In this document: positions 47,190-58,099 of the stretch, in pieces
Position numbering within the stretch: the stretch's first letter is position 1
Layout of the letters: every line of letters starts with the position of its first letter
NCBI GenBank assembly: GCA_023213395.1
Contig: CM041465.1
Coordinates: 12,834,001-12,898,000 of the forward strand
From: Cycas panzhihuaensis
Lineage: Eukaryota > Cycadophyta
Reading direction: 5' to 3'
DNA length: 64,000 nucleotides
Made by a program: the position numbers and the translations under genes
The notes under the pieces: generated by a model
Seen by the model: the letters and a program-made list of their open reading frames with translations, nothing else
Database searches by the model: none
Told to the model about the DNA's origin: nothing

Positions 47190-48330
47190 CATATACCATG
47201 ACATCCTTTCCTTAATACTGTTAATTTGATCCATTATGTGAAGAATATGAGTCCATATAGGTTGAACCCTTTATTGCCCCTAATGTTAACCAATCACCCT
47301 TACCTTCCCATCCTCCTATACTTAGGCCATTATTCCCTCCTTTAGGAGAGGTTGAAGATCATAAATCTATTCATTCTCAACTTCTCCCTTCACCTTCCAT
47401 GTTGTAAGTTCAAGCCCATTCTCCTTGCGTAACATCTTTTGCATATGAGGGAACCTTTATTACATTTATTCAAGATAATCCTATCCCTTTTCATGTCTTC
47501 ACTCCTCAACAATTAGGTCTATCTTCTTCAATCCTATAACCTATCCATTCATATTATAGTAGAGTAGCATCTTCTCATTTGGTTATAACTTTATCTTAAT
47601 TACCATCCTAAGTTTCTCATAGTGTCATATCCCAAAGTGTTAGACCTCATATCCCTTCTCCTAGGGTGTCTAATTTTATTTCCTCTTTCTAACTTATTCC
47701 TCATACTTAACTCATTCATCATAATTATTTAGTTAGTCAATATCAAGCCTTAGGGTTGATTAATCCTAGTTCGTTATCCTATGTTCCTAGACCAGTCTCT
47801 CAACAAATGCCTTTTCATTTATTTAACCCTATTTTCCCTTAATATCCTATTCTTTAAACCAATTCTATGGTAAATCCTTTAGCTTGGGTTAACCCCCTAT
47901 CCTCTCTTCCAACTTATTATTTACCTCAACAACAATAACCTACTTCCTCTATCATCCCTTGCCCACCATCTTGGTGTGTCTCAGTTGGACCTAAACCAAT
48001 TATCTCTCAATTAGCGATATTTTTCCTATATTTCAAATCTAAACTAAGAGACAATATACCTAAGAGAACCAAAGGGACCACCTTTACCAACTCTTAAGAA
48101 GGAGTCTCCACCTAATTATGTCATTTAAGAAAGGTATGAATGAAACAACAAAATGTTAAGATATGAGGGGGTGATTGAATCCACTAGCCTACATAATCAA
48201 ATGGAGGAGTTATGAGTTTAAAATTACACTAACAATGTCTCTTATTTCCTTATTAGGGACTCCTTTCCTCTTATTCTTTCAACCTTTAGAGTTTTACTTA
48301 AATGAAGGAGAAGGGATAAGTGATGGAAAG
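47190..48330 (+). pseudogene. Gypsy-like gag remnant, Pro/Gln/Ser-rich
   Basis: A single frame with scattered TAG/TAA gives a Pro-, Ser- and Gln-rich protein over about 270 codons (for example Pro-Ser-Gln-Val-Ser, then Pro-Arg-Pro-Val-Ser-Gln-Gln, then Tyr-Leu-Pro-Gln-Gln). It ends near 48010 in Val-Gly-Pro-Lys-Pro-Ile and then a charged stretch. Composition resembles the N-terminal gag region of the Gypsy at 52.1-53.2 kb. The part 48035-48330 is the right arm of the inverted repeat with 42440-42725. Assignment to gag is an inference from composition. Confidence 0.45.
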
Positions 48331-49279
48331 GTCTTTTCTTCCTTTTTTTTCAATTTTCTTTTTAAATAAAATAAAAACAAAAGTAATCAATGAAACTACA
48401 AGATCTATCCACCTAGTTTTTAAGACACAAATGAGAAAAACCAAATACAAATGTAAATACTAAAAATAAACATAAAACTACTTCATTTAGATGTAACACA
48501 TGCTTTTCAATGAACAAGAAACTAACATGAAATATAATTAACACCACATATAATTATGTGTACAAATCAACAAGGGATTAAATAACATGCAATGTTTATG
48601 TGAAACTTTTATTCCAATTACATGCTATGTTCTTTTTGGAGAATGCTTTTAAGATGAAAAGAAAGATCTTAAAGATTTACTACTATTGTAATGAATGAAA
48701 TTTAGAACATCTGGATTGCATGTTGTTTCCCAGCTCCCAGGAATGGGTTTTTGGCAAGATGATTCAGGTAAGTATAGGTATACTTCTAGCCTTTGCCTTT
48801 ATTACTTCTATAGAAAGATAAACTGAAGAGTCCTTCTATTGCATAGCTAACTAATACATTTGTGTGACCATCTTGCATCCATTGCTTGATCATATTACTT
48901 GATACTCTTTTAGCCTATGATGATCTGCAAGATATGCGTCCCCATAGCACTCCATAACCCTCCTATGCACCTCCATGTTATCTCAAGTGTCACTTAGCCC
49001 GTATGATATGTTCACATCCTCTTTGCCACATCACAGCTCTTAGCACCCCTCTAAGTGTCATTGGTACACCCTTATTCTAGTTATCGATTTCCTGGGAACC
49101 CTACTGCTCTCGTACCCCATCTTGTTTAGGTCATCCTCACCATATGACTATCCCTAGCCACCTGGACAGAGGGCTAGCCCCTCTTAGGCCTGGGGTACCC
49201 TCCTTTAGGGCTCCTAAGCACCTTTTCTTGTCATATTTTTGTCTCTATCACCGCACTACAGAAAATGTCATGGTACCGC

Positions 49280-49309
49280 GATAAACTTCACAATACCACG
49301 AAGTTTATC
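49280..49309. repeat. Perfect hairpin, 10-bp arms, GGTAT-type loop
   Basis: GATAAACTTC, a 10-base spacer ACAATACCAC, then GAAGTTTATC. The spacer read on the other strand is GTGGTATTGT. Confidence 0.9.
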
Positions 49310-50533
49310 ACAGGGTGACTGTCATAAAACTTTTTTTTAAAATTTGTTGTGGCAATTTTCACTTTTTTCATGAAATTTCCACGTGTCTTAGTCATCCCCT
49401 AAGTCCTGGCCTAACCCTAATTGGCCATTCAAGCTAGGGTTAGGTATAAAACCCAAAATAACCTCATTTTCCATCTCTTCTTCAACTGACTCTCTTCTCT
49501 TCTCCTAATTTCATAAGCAGTTTTCTGCAAGAATGCTCTTCAACATCTGAGTTCCTTGTGCTCCAGCCTAACATCTGCCTTCTCCAACTTGGATCTGTGG
49601 TAGCAGGCTCTTTAACAAGCTTCTCCAAGAAAGGATACACTCTAAGTCTCACCTCCATACTCTATCAACAAGTTTCAACAATCGTCTCTCTAAGATACAT
49701 AGCTCTTAGAGGGATCCACGTGTAAGCACCATAGATCTATCCTTTTTTGCCCTCTTCTCAGGGAAACCTATCTCTAATCTAGCCTAGAAAGTACCATCTC
49801 ATGTTTGTTCTATTTTGTTCCTTTTAAACTTCTTTAAAAGAGATTGGTTCAGTTTGTATATGTTTCATTTTACAGGTTTCCAGTACATACAGGAGGCACT
49901 CCCTCCATTCCTCTCTTTCTATCCACATTATCTTCCTGCTTTCTCCTAGTTTCTCCAAGGAGGCTAGGGGGAGAGGTCCTCAAAGAGTGAGAGAAAGGAG
50001 CCAAGGTAGGTTTTGTACCCAACTAGGCCTGCTCCTTAAGGGTAACACCCTACTCCTCTTTTCCTTTCCTCCTCTTGTGCCTTTCTTGAGCTACCAGGGA
50101 GCTTCCAGAAGTAGGCCATCGTTGGTATCAGCATACATAGCCCCTTGCTTCGCTAGTTCTCGGCCTAAGCACCTCACTTGGGTAGATTATCTAGCCCCGT
50201 GTAGTAGTCTTATATTGACTTTGGGTCTTGCCTTGATTAAAGTTGCAAATTGTTGCATATAGCAACACTTGCAACATAGACGATATTTACAAATCTTATG
50301 CTATTTGTTTCTCTCATGATTTGCTGCCATTAGGCTATCCCAACTTGTTGTTTCCTGTGCTTAAAGGTAGCATGGAGGTACGCTTGTTGGAGGGTTAGCC
50401 ATTCTGAGGCTAACCATCTGCATTCCTTATCTTGTGTTGTTTGCTTTAAGGAGATTGGGAGTTATTCTTTGGTTGGAAGTTTACTTGATTTGAAGTGCTT
50501 TAACTTATAACATTCTTATCATTTCACAGCTAC

Positions 50534-50553
50534 ATATATATATATATATATAT
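50534..50553. repeat. (AT)n microsatellite
   Basis: A short run of alternating A and T within the unassigned stretch ahead of Gypsy element 6. Confidence 0.9.
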
Positions 50554-52108
50554 TTGTTTGGCACTCTATCAACCCCTTGGAAAAGGGTAAAGAACCTTTG
50601 TGATTGCAGGTTTACCACGTCACTTGTAGAGAAGGATGAACCGTTTCAATCTGAGTATATTTCTTTGCTTTCCTTTTCCTTAGTCATTTTAGCTTTTAGC
50701 ATAGTTCCTTTTTCTTTGCCTTTTTTGCTTTCTTCCTTTCAATTCGAGGAAGGTAAGGAAACCCCAACACTATCACCCTATTCTTCTCATGTGTTGGGAG
50801 AAGGAAAATAAGAAGCAGGTGTGGCGTAAGATGGTGACTTCATTTTAGCTGCATAACTTTCCAAGTATATCACCTTCCTTTTTGTAGTTCTTTTCTCTCC
50901 TTACCTTTTAAGTTTACATGTTCGCATGATAAAAACATAAAGGGAAACTATAAAAGGGAACTAATTTGTACCATCCATTTGCATATGCATGCTAGCTTTC
51001 ATTTTAGGAAAGAACACAAGATAGGAGATATCCCCTTCCTCTTTCCATTTGATTGTATACAACCTCCTAAGGTTTGCATTCTTAGCATGCATCTGGTGTG
51101 TTAGATTAGTTTGCCTCTCTCATCCTCTTTCCCTTTGTTTAAAGTGAAAAGAAAGTGAGGGTTCATATTTGAAAGAAAATAAGAGAAAGTATATTTGTTG
51201 TCTTTTATATATATGTTTCTTTTATCTCTTATTTGCATACATAACCGATTAGATATTGTATCACTATTGCACATAGAAAGTAGACTCCTTCACACATAGT
51301 ATGGTGGGAACTACTTCTGCCATCATTCTTTTCTCCCCTAAACTCACTTTAGTTGGGTTAGTTCAAGGAGGATTCATCCTCTAATACATACTCCTCTAGC
51401 CCACATCTATACCAACTTAATAACCTTGACACTCTTTGCTTTGGGTTGGTCTCGTGTGTGAGGTGGTTATTCGATACCACTTTACAAGTATGTACCTCCT
51501 GTGCTACTTACCTACATATATCCTATCCATATCCCTTCATCATCCACAAGGATCCAGTTCCTCGTTGGGTCTTGCCCTTCCCTTCCAACCATCCAAGGGT
51601 GGGAAGACCTATGTTTTGAAGTTACTTGGGAAACTGAGAATATCCCTCACTTGTGCTACCCCCAAGACCAAAACTAAGCTACCTAGAAGGAAGTTGTGCA
51701 TCATTTGTAGGTCCTAAACTTGTGTTCTGATATACAATCACCCTGTGTGGGTGTTTCCCTTTACTTGTTGGATTGACTCTTTGTTCTAAAACCTTCCATT
51801 GACCAACCTAATCCTAACCAGGTGTAGTTACCATCCCATAGATGTGATTCCACTAGCGACCATACTAGGGACCCACCAATAAGGGAATCGGTCTTTCTCC
51901 CTTCCTGTTGGTGTTACTTACTCTTCGTAGCTTTCCCTTTTTGGTCTTATTGGGCAGCCCCCAATGTGTGCATTACTTTGTTTCTCCTTTCTTCTAACCC
52001 ATAGGTAGAACTTGCATATGATGATTCTTACATTGCCTACGAGGTCTATCTCTGCTATTAGAAGAACCCTCATATCATTCCCTTCGTATATCAGATCCTA
52101 ATTCAATT

Positions 52109-54090
52109 ATGGAGGGATCTCTTTTAGATTGGGCATACCATGCTTATGTGTCCAATTACCTTGAGCTTTATACTTCCTTCTAGGGATCCACCCAAGGCAG
52201 TGAAGATCTCATCTATTATCCTGGTGACCAGCAACACCCATAGTCCCACCATTCCTCTACTCACGGAGTAGAGCCTTCATCTACTTTAGAGTTTCACCCC
52301 CACCATGGTGATCCACTTTATACAAGATTCCTTCCACCTCTTATAATCAGGCGGATACCCCTCCCACTGATGTAGTAGAAGCCTTAAGCCAATGTTTCCA
52401 AGCCCCCCATCTCCAACCACACCCCAAGTGGTTTGAGAATGTCTTACGAAGCGTTGTGCTTCCTTCTTCTATGTCTCCCTTGCCTCCCTCATCCCATTCA
52501 GCTTTCTTACCCACGATGAGCCTACCTCTTACCTCGTCTTCTTCTTCCCATGGTTTTTGTTCCTTAGGGACTAATCAGGGCATGTCTTCTTCTCAAATCG
52601 GGTGGAGCATACCCCTGTCTAGTTAAATGACTAGTCCTCCTCCCACCATCATTTATCCACCGCCTACTAGACCTAGGGGACCTGTGTGTCCCCCTACTTT
52701 TAGTCACGTGGTGTTCATCCCCACATACTCCCGATACCAACCTAAGGACTCTTCTCTCTATGTACCTCCTGGTTACACCACTCAACCATGAGGGCATGGT
52801 AAAGGGATCTCTCTACCTGCTTATGGGATGGACCCTTTGCATCCTTATGGGGTCGCACCACCCATGGGTGAGCCATATGGGCAAAATTTGGTCCCTCACC
52901 CCTACTTTCTGCCATCCTGCGTGGCACCTCATATTGTGTCTTTGCAAGGAGTGTCAACTCCTTCCTAAGGTATTTTTCCTCAAGCTCCTTTTCAACAAGG
53001 AGTGTTCCCTCTAGGAGGGATAGGTCCATTGCACCTATCCACTCCCATGCATATTTCTTTGAATGTGGGATTCATGCCTTCTCACCAAGTGGTGGGAGGA
53101 CAACATCCCCTTTCAAACAAATCCCTCCAAGGAGGATTTGAGCACCCTTGCCCACCATCTTTTCTAGCTTCTATTGATTGTATAGTCCAGTAAAGGGCAT
53201 GCCCCTTTATGGACTATTGGTGGATGCCCCTATTTATCAAGGTGTTAAGAACTAACTTGTCACCTCACCCTCTTGAAGTCCCCAAATTCAATGAGACTTC
53301 ATCGTAGGACCCAACAAAGCATGTCTGTAGTTTCTCTATGGCATGCATCAACTACTGGGCCTATGACCACATCCTCATGGAACTTTTTCTGCGATCCCTT
53401 CAAGGTGATGCCCTTAAGTGGTTTTATCACTTGCCCACACATTCTATTTTTTCATTTGAGCAGCTTATGGATGAATTCGTCATCTACTTGATATAGCTCA
53501 TCCATTCAAGAGTGGGATGAAATCCCTTTTGTCTCTTAAACAAGGTCATGATGAAATGAACCATGACTTTGTGAGACGTTTCCATGACCTTCTTCATTCC
53601 ACCAAGGTAACTTTGCCTGAGGAGTTAAAGAGGGACCTCTTTGTCAACACCCTTCGTCCAGAAGTCCATGTAGAAGTCCTTAAGATGGGGGCAACTATGT
53701 GCAACTCTACCATAGCGAAGTGCTTGGCACTCAAGGCCATTGAGATCCAGGCTAGACTCAAGAAGTCTTTAAAGCCCTCATAATGACGTGAGGCATCTCC
53801 ACCACCATGAGAAACCAAAACCCAACAACCTGCTAGGTATTCTTCTCATTCTACCAAGAAGACCTTAGATCCTCTCACTTCAACCATACATTCATTCAAA
53901 TGTACTATGAAGGAGCTCAAACTCTAAGCTCCTTCATCTCTTACATCTAACAAGCTAGTCTACCAGGCTTCCCAAGCTACTCCTTCTAAGGGTAGAAACA
54001 CCCAGTCCTCTCAAACGAGGAAACCTGATTCCTCCCTTGAGAAGAAGAGGTACTTCATCCATGGAGAATGCTTCCACGATGATTTGTGGT
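52109..54090 (+). pseudogene. Gypsy element 6: gag
   Basis: A possible start at 52109 gives Met-Glu-Gly-Ser-Leu-Leu-Asp-Trp-Ala. After a frame change a Pro/Gln/Gly-rich region extends from 52345 to about 53190 (Tyr-Pro-Pro-Pro-Thr, Pro-Tyr-Gly-Val-Ala-Pro-Pro). The gag core starts near 53250: Leu-Glu-Val-Pro-Lys-Phe-Asn-Glu, then Gly-Asp-Ala-Leu-Lys-Trp-Phe-Tyr near 53407 and Phe-Glu-Gln-Leu-Met-Asp near 53455. Another frame change leads to 53517-53783, open for 88 codons: Leu-Leu-Ser-Leu-Lys-Gln, Phe-Val-Arg-Arg-Phe and Leu-Phe-Val-Asn-Thr-Leu-Arg-Pro, typical Retrotrans_gag. A Cys/His cluster near 54060-54120 is in the place of a zinc knuckle. Confidence 0.87.
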
Positions 54091-54559
54091 GTCAGGCCTA
54101 GTATCCTAGGGCTACCCCACAATGCAACTCTTCCTCTAAATGGGTGTCTAGACCCAACTTAGACCAACTCGTCCATAGAGGTCCCTTTCCCAAGCATGAG
54201 GAATGCAATCGCAACCACCAACAAAAGAACAATTGGAACTGAGGAAGATCCCCAAATCCTTGCCCTTCATAAGATAGAGGGAAGGGTATAAGGAATTCAT
54301 CATCTTCCTTGAGTTTCCCTGACTGATGTACCTCTTCATCTTTACAACCCCAGAATAAGGGAAAGAAGGTCATTCAGTTGCTTACGAATACCCCATTGTA
54401 TGCTTTAACCTAGTATTAAGTGATCAAAGAGGTGAACAATACCTCTTCATCTATATATCACCTTGACCCTCTTCCAGAAACCTCTGTTTCGGAAGTCCCT
54501 ACACTCCCCAAGACCATTCCCATGTGTCCCAGTCGTTACGACTTTCAAAGGGCTCTTCC

Positions 54560-55100
54560 CCAACCCACTATGAAGGGGAAGCCTTTCTTCATCATCGATG
54601 AGCTTCATACCGTGGCCGTTAGAATATCCATAATAAACGTCTTGAGGAGCTGCCCTGAATAGCGTATGTTTCTCTTGGAAGCCTTAGGATTAGGTGGTGT
54701 ATTCGTGCACACCTTTGGTGTCACCCCAAGTTGTGAACTTGTCATCTCCTTTGATCTTAATGATTTTACCGCTGCTAGCGAAAGGGAGTGCTAGTGGAAC
54801 TTCTCTTTCACCATTACCATCAATACTCCCAATTGTACTTTATAAAGAACCATTGTTGATAATGGTTCTTATGTTAATATTATGCCCTTACGTGTCATGC
54901 AATAGCTTAGTATATCAGCCCTAGATTTGGTTCCATGGCAATGTCAAGGCTACAATGGTAGTGAAAAGATACCCTTGGGATCGGTGCCCGTCCCTCTTAC
55001 TTTCATCCCTTGTAGTCCTTCACATTGACATCAACTATAATCTTGTGTTGGGACACTCATGGCTCCACTAGACCAGAAGGTCCCAACTATTGGGTCTTCC
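54560..55100 (+). pseudogene. Gypsy element 6: aspartic protease
   Basis: Ile-Val/Asp-Asn-Gly-Ser-Tyr-Val-Asn-Ile-Met-Pro near 54855-54890 is the active-site segment (Asp-Asn-Gly, family Asp-Asn/Ser-Gly-Ser). Leu-Asp-Leu-Val-Pro-Trp near 54925 and Ile-Pro-Leu-Gly-Ser near 54970 follow. Upstream, 54420-54662 is an open connecting piece with Pro-rich sequence. Confidence 0.75.
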
Positions 55101-55180
55101 CTCGCTGACCCAATTCTCTCTCCTATTCTGCCTCTTCCTATTGACCAAGCCCCCCTTCACTTCGAGGAGGGGAATTCCAT

Positions 55181-55585
55181 GTGCATGGGGCAACCCAGGA
55201 CATAGTCCTTTTCCTAGGAAAAGTCATTAAGGTAGGAGCAGAATGCTCTCTTGATGAAATGAAGGAGTATACCATTCTGTTCCAAGAGTTTTTAAACTTA
55301 TTTGTGTGGGACTATTTTGATATAAAAGGAATTGACCCTTCGATCATTACCCACAACCTCATCACTATCCTAGGCGCTTACCCCGTGCGTCAAAAGTAAT
55401 GCCCCCTTTACCCTAAGCTTTTGGCTGCTATCAAGATAAAAGTTAAGAAACTCCTAAATGTAGGATTAATCACTTCCATCGACTACCCCAAGTGGGTGTC
55501 CAATATTGTTCCCGTTGCCAAAAAGAATGGGACAATTCAGATATGTGTTGATTTCTGTGACATCAGCAATGTGTGTCCTAAGGAT
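55181..55585 (+). pseudogene. Gypsy element 6: RT, N-terminal part
   Basis: Val-Arg-Gln-Lys near 55387, Gly-Leu-Ile near 55463, Trp-Val-Ser-Asn-Ile-Val-Pro-Val near 55495 and Lys-Lys-Asn-Gly near 55520, then Asp-Phe-Cys-Asp-Ile-Ser-Asn near 55550, are Gypsy RT. The reading breaks after Pro-Lys-Asp-Tyr at about 55585 and resumes with Pro-Leu-Pro-Phe-Ile-Asp-Gln at 57032. Confidence 0.88.
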
Positions 55586-55627
55586 TATTAGAAATAGAAT
55601 GTAGCTAAACTATGCTCTGATACCAAA

Positions 55628-55827
55628 TGTAGGAAAAATATTGTAGGAGAATAAGGTAGAACATAGAATAATCTTCAATAGATCAATACATCAGTACAAA
55701 TCTTCAATACATCAATGTTGCAATGTAGCATAAACTATGAAAGCATTGTATTTAAACCAGATTGTGAGAAGTGAGTATTATAATTTTCCCAAATGAGGGT
55801 GGTGTCTAAAGACACCAGTATTGTACA
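55628..55827 (-). repeat. Single LTR of the permuted insertion
   Basis: About 200 bp, TG...CA. It contains the hairpin GGTGTCTAAAGACACC (55801-55816) and a TATA-like TTTAAATAC on the minus strand near 55750. It ends TTTTTCCTACA, resembling the LTR end of the element at 42732. The exact left boundary is inferred from the PPT. Confidence 0.6.
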
Positions 55828-55958
55828 CCCCTTAATATTTATAATTTGGGGGAGGAGGGAAACTCCTCAACCCCTGAATTTAAAATAATAATAAAATAAT
55901 ATTAATTTAACTCAAATGAAACTAACTCAACTTAACATAAATCAAAGTTAAACTTACC

Positions 55959-56798
55959 TTAACTTACCTCGACATGTTGAGAATCACATGTATAAATTGA
56001 AGTTGACAATCCTAGTTGGAAATATGGGAGTGGAGTGATGATGATTAACTCTAACATTCTACTCCTTAATGTCATCACGAATACTTGTATCTTTTCCTTG
56101 AACTTATGGAACTTGTACTTGAAAAAAACTTTAAAATTTTGATCTTTATCAACATGCTTCAACCTTCTTGCAACATATGTCTTTGTATAATGAAGTAATT
56201 CAAAAAAGCTGTAAGTAAATGATGCTTGATTCAAGTATGTATGCATAGATGCAACTTTGACTTTGTCAACTGGAACATTGAGAAAAATTTGAATTTGAAC
56301 TTTATCTTTTGTAATCTGTATGCTGTCAACAACTGTCATATCGTAAGATTCCTTTTTTATCATATTAGATTCATTTTGCATCATGTCATAGGATTCATTT
56401 TCATTCTCCCACTCAAATGGAGGATCAAATCTTTATGTAGCAAGTTAGTCTTGTATTTGATCTAAATCTTCATTAGTTTTGTTATCATGATCCACTTGTT
56501 CTGTCACCTGTCTCACATGCTCATCAAATACATGGAGGGTATCTCCCCCATAAGTGGAAATCAATATATCCCAAACAGATTTAGAAGTAGTTAATTCAGA
56601 AACTTTTGAAAAAACATCATCATTCATAGTGCAAAATAATAAACCTAATGCTTCATCATCCTTTCTAAAATTTTCTTTAACATTGAGATCATATTCACAT
56701 TACAAATATTTCAAAAGGTCATGTTTAATAAAATAATCTTGCATAGTTCTATACTATAGTGAAAAATTTTGCCCATTAAATATAGGAAATTGTGTCAT
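55959..56798 (-). pseudogene. Gag of the permuted Copia-like insertion
   Basis: A single minus-strand frame of about 280 codons from an ATG at 56798, with a few stops. Near the start it reads Phe-Asn-Gly-Gln-Asn-Phe, then Met-Gln-Asp-Tyr-Phe-Ile; then Asp-Asp-Val-Phe-Ser-Lys-Val and Ser-Lys-Ser-Val-Trp-Asp-Ile-Leu near 56600-56570, typical of UBN2-type Copia gag. The last 142 codons (56384-55959) are open and end Leu-Gly-Leu-Ser-Thr-Ser-Ile-Tyr; I do not recognise that part. No zinc knuckle is visible. It is a gag-only element of a different family from the copies at 2678 and 42732. Confidence 0.72.
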
Positions 56799-57016
56799 TT
56801 TATCAAAGAAACTTTAGTACATAAAAAGTATGTTTTTATCAAATCAAATAAAGTCAATAAGTGACTAAACTTATGCGATGTCAAATATACTTTTCAAAAG
56901 AAATGTAATGCCTTTTAAAAATAAATGAACTAAATGCAATAAGGAAATAATGAATATAGAAGCAACTTTGAAAATATATACCAATATCCTTTTAATGATA
57001 CAAATCTGAAATAAGA

Positions 57017-57480
57017 CCTTATAACTTCCCACTTCCCTTCATCGATCAGATCATTGATCAAATCACTGGTTTTGAAGTGATGTCCTTAATGGACAGTTTC
57101 TCTAGCTACAACCAAATTCAAATTTCTCCCGAAGACCATCATAAGATGGTCTTCACCACCCCGTTTGGTACCTTCACCTATAAGGTGATGCCCTTCAGAT
57201 TAAAGAATGTAGGTGCTACTTAAAGGGTGATGCAGTTCATTTTTCACGACCTTATCAACAAATCTTTAGAGGTCTTCATGAACAATATGATAGGTCTCTC
57301 ACGCATTAGAGCCCATCATCCTTATGATTTGTAGGCCATCTTTACACGATGCCGTAAATACCATGTGAGCCTCAACCCTCTTAAATGCATGTTTGTCATG
57401 ACAGCTTGCAAATGCTTTGGTTTCCTTGTGTCAAAATAAAGGATCCAAATCAACCTTGATAAAGTTAAGGCCATCCTTAG
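57017..57480 (+). pseudogene. Gypsy element 6: RT, C-terminal part
   Basis: Pro-Leu-Pro-Phe-Ile-Asp-Gln resumes at 57032. Met-Asp-Ser-Phe-Ser-Ser-Tyr-Asn-Gln-Ile near 57090, Phe-Thr-Thr-Pro-Phe-Gly-Thr-Phe near 57150 and Val-Met-Pro-Phe near 57186 follow. The catalytic motif near 57274-57288 reads Phe-Met-Asn-Asn-Met: both Asp are Asn, two G-to-A changes. Leu-Asn-Pro-Leu-Lys-Cys near 57372 and Phe-Gly-Phe-Leu-Val near 57416 end the domain. Confidence 0.9.
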
Positions 57481-57481
57481 C

Positions 57482-58080
57482 ATGCTACCTCCTAAGACCG
57501 AACATCAAATTAAGTCATTCTTAGGTAGGCTTGGTTTCCTTAGGCATTTCTTAGTGAATTTTATCATAAATGCCAAACCTCTTACTAACTTGTTAAAGAA
57601 GGAAGCCACATTCATTTGGTCTTCTAAGGCCCAACAAGCCTTCAAAGAACTCAAGGAAGCCCTCACTTCTACCCCGATATTGGCACCCCCTATCTTTGAC
57701 AGGCCATTCATTCTTTATACCTCGGTTACCGATGAGTCCTTGGGCATTATGTTAGCCCAGGAGGATGATTTAAGAATCGAGAAGTCTATTTACTTCATCA
57801 GCCGCACTCTCATGGTTGTTAAACGTAACTATTCTCTCACTGAAAAGTTGTGTCTCTCTTTGGTACATGCAATTAAGAAGTTTAGGTACTACTTGCTTGG
57901 GAATACCACTCGGGTGATCATCCAATCCAATCCCCTATGATATTTACTCACTCGACCCAACCTAATAGGTAGGACTAGGAAGTGGGCCATCCTCCTTCAA
58001 GAATTTGACCTCTAGATCATTAACAGGAAGTCAAAGAAGGGGATGGTGGTGGCTGAGTAACTCACTGATACCCCCATCCT
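57482..58080 (+). pseudogene. Gypsy element 6: RNase H
   Basis: Open for 152 codons (57482-57940). Ser-Phe-Leu-Gly-Arg-Leu near 57512, Phe-Lys-Glu-Leu-Lys near 57640, Pro-Pro-Ile-Phe-Asp-Arg-Pro-Phe near 57690, then Ser-Val-Thr-Asp-Glu-Ser near 57722 and Tyr-Phe-Ile-Ser-Arg-Thr-Leu near 57790 identify the RT-linked RNase H. After the TGA at 57938 (likely from CGA) the reading continues Leu-Leu-Thr-Arg-Pro and Gly-Arg-Thr-Arg-Lys-Trp to about 58070. Confidence 0.9.
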
Positions 58081-58099
58081 GAACTCTTTTGATGTTCGT

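Larger units (their letters stand above)
48331..52108. other. Non-coding stretch ahead of Gypsy element 6, possible 5' LTR or leader
   Basis: No domain is readable. From about 48.7 kb the GC content rises and stays higher to the end of the window. At 49280-49309 there is a perfect hairpin with 10-bp arms. A TATA box TATAAAA lies at 49445-49451 after AGGGTTAGG, so a promoter, possibly of a Gypsy LTR, may lie here. C/T-rich tracts follow to 52 kb. I could not find an LTR partner by eye. Confidence 0.4.
55586..57016 (-). mobile_element. Gag-only Copia-like insertion with a single permuted LTR
   Basis: On the minus strand the order is leader remnant (57016-56799), gag (56798-55959), a gap, PPT-like ATTAAGGGG (55836-55828), an LTR-like block (55827-55628, TGTACAATAC to CCTACA), PBS TGGTATCAGAGC (55625-55614), and about 28 bases of leader. 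No second LTR is visible. It interrupts the RT of Gypsy element 6. No pol is present. One LTR with a PPT before it and a PBS after it is what a one-LTR circle opened in the leader would give. Confidence 0.7.

Noticed and set aside
50125-50140. TGGTATCAGCAT as a PBS
   Set aside because: Only nine bases match, no LTR end precedes it, and no gag of a Met-primed element follows.
52564-53029. Minus-strand open frames of 77 and 95 codons
   Set aside because: They lie opposite the Pro/Gly-rich gag of Gypsy element 6, whose codon use keeps the other strand open.
54098-54373. Minus-strand open frame of 91 codons
   Set aside because: It is opposite the gag end and knuckle region of Gypsy element 6 and resembles no family.
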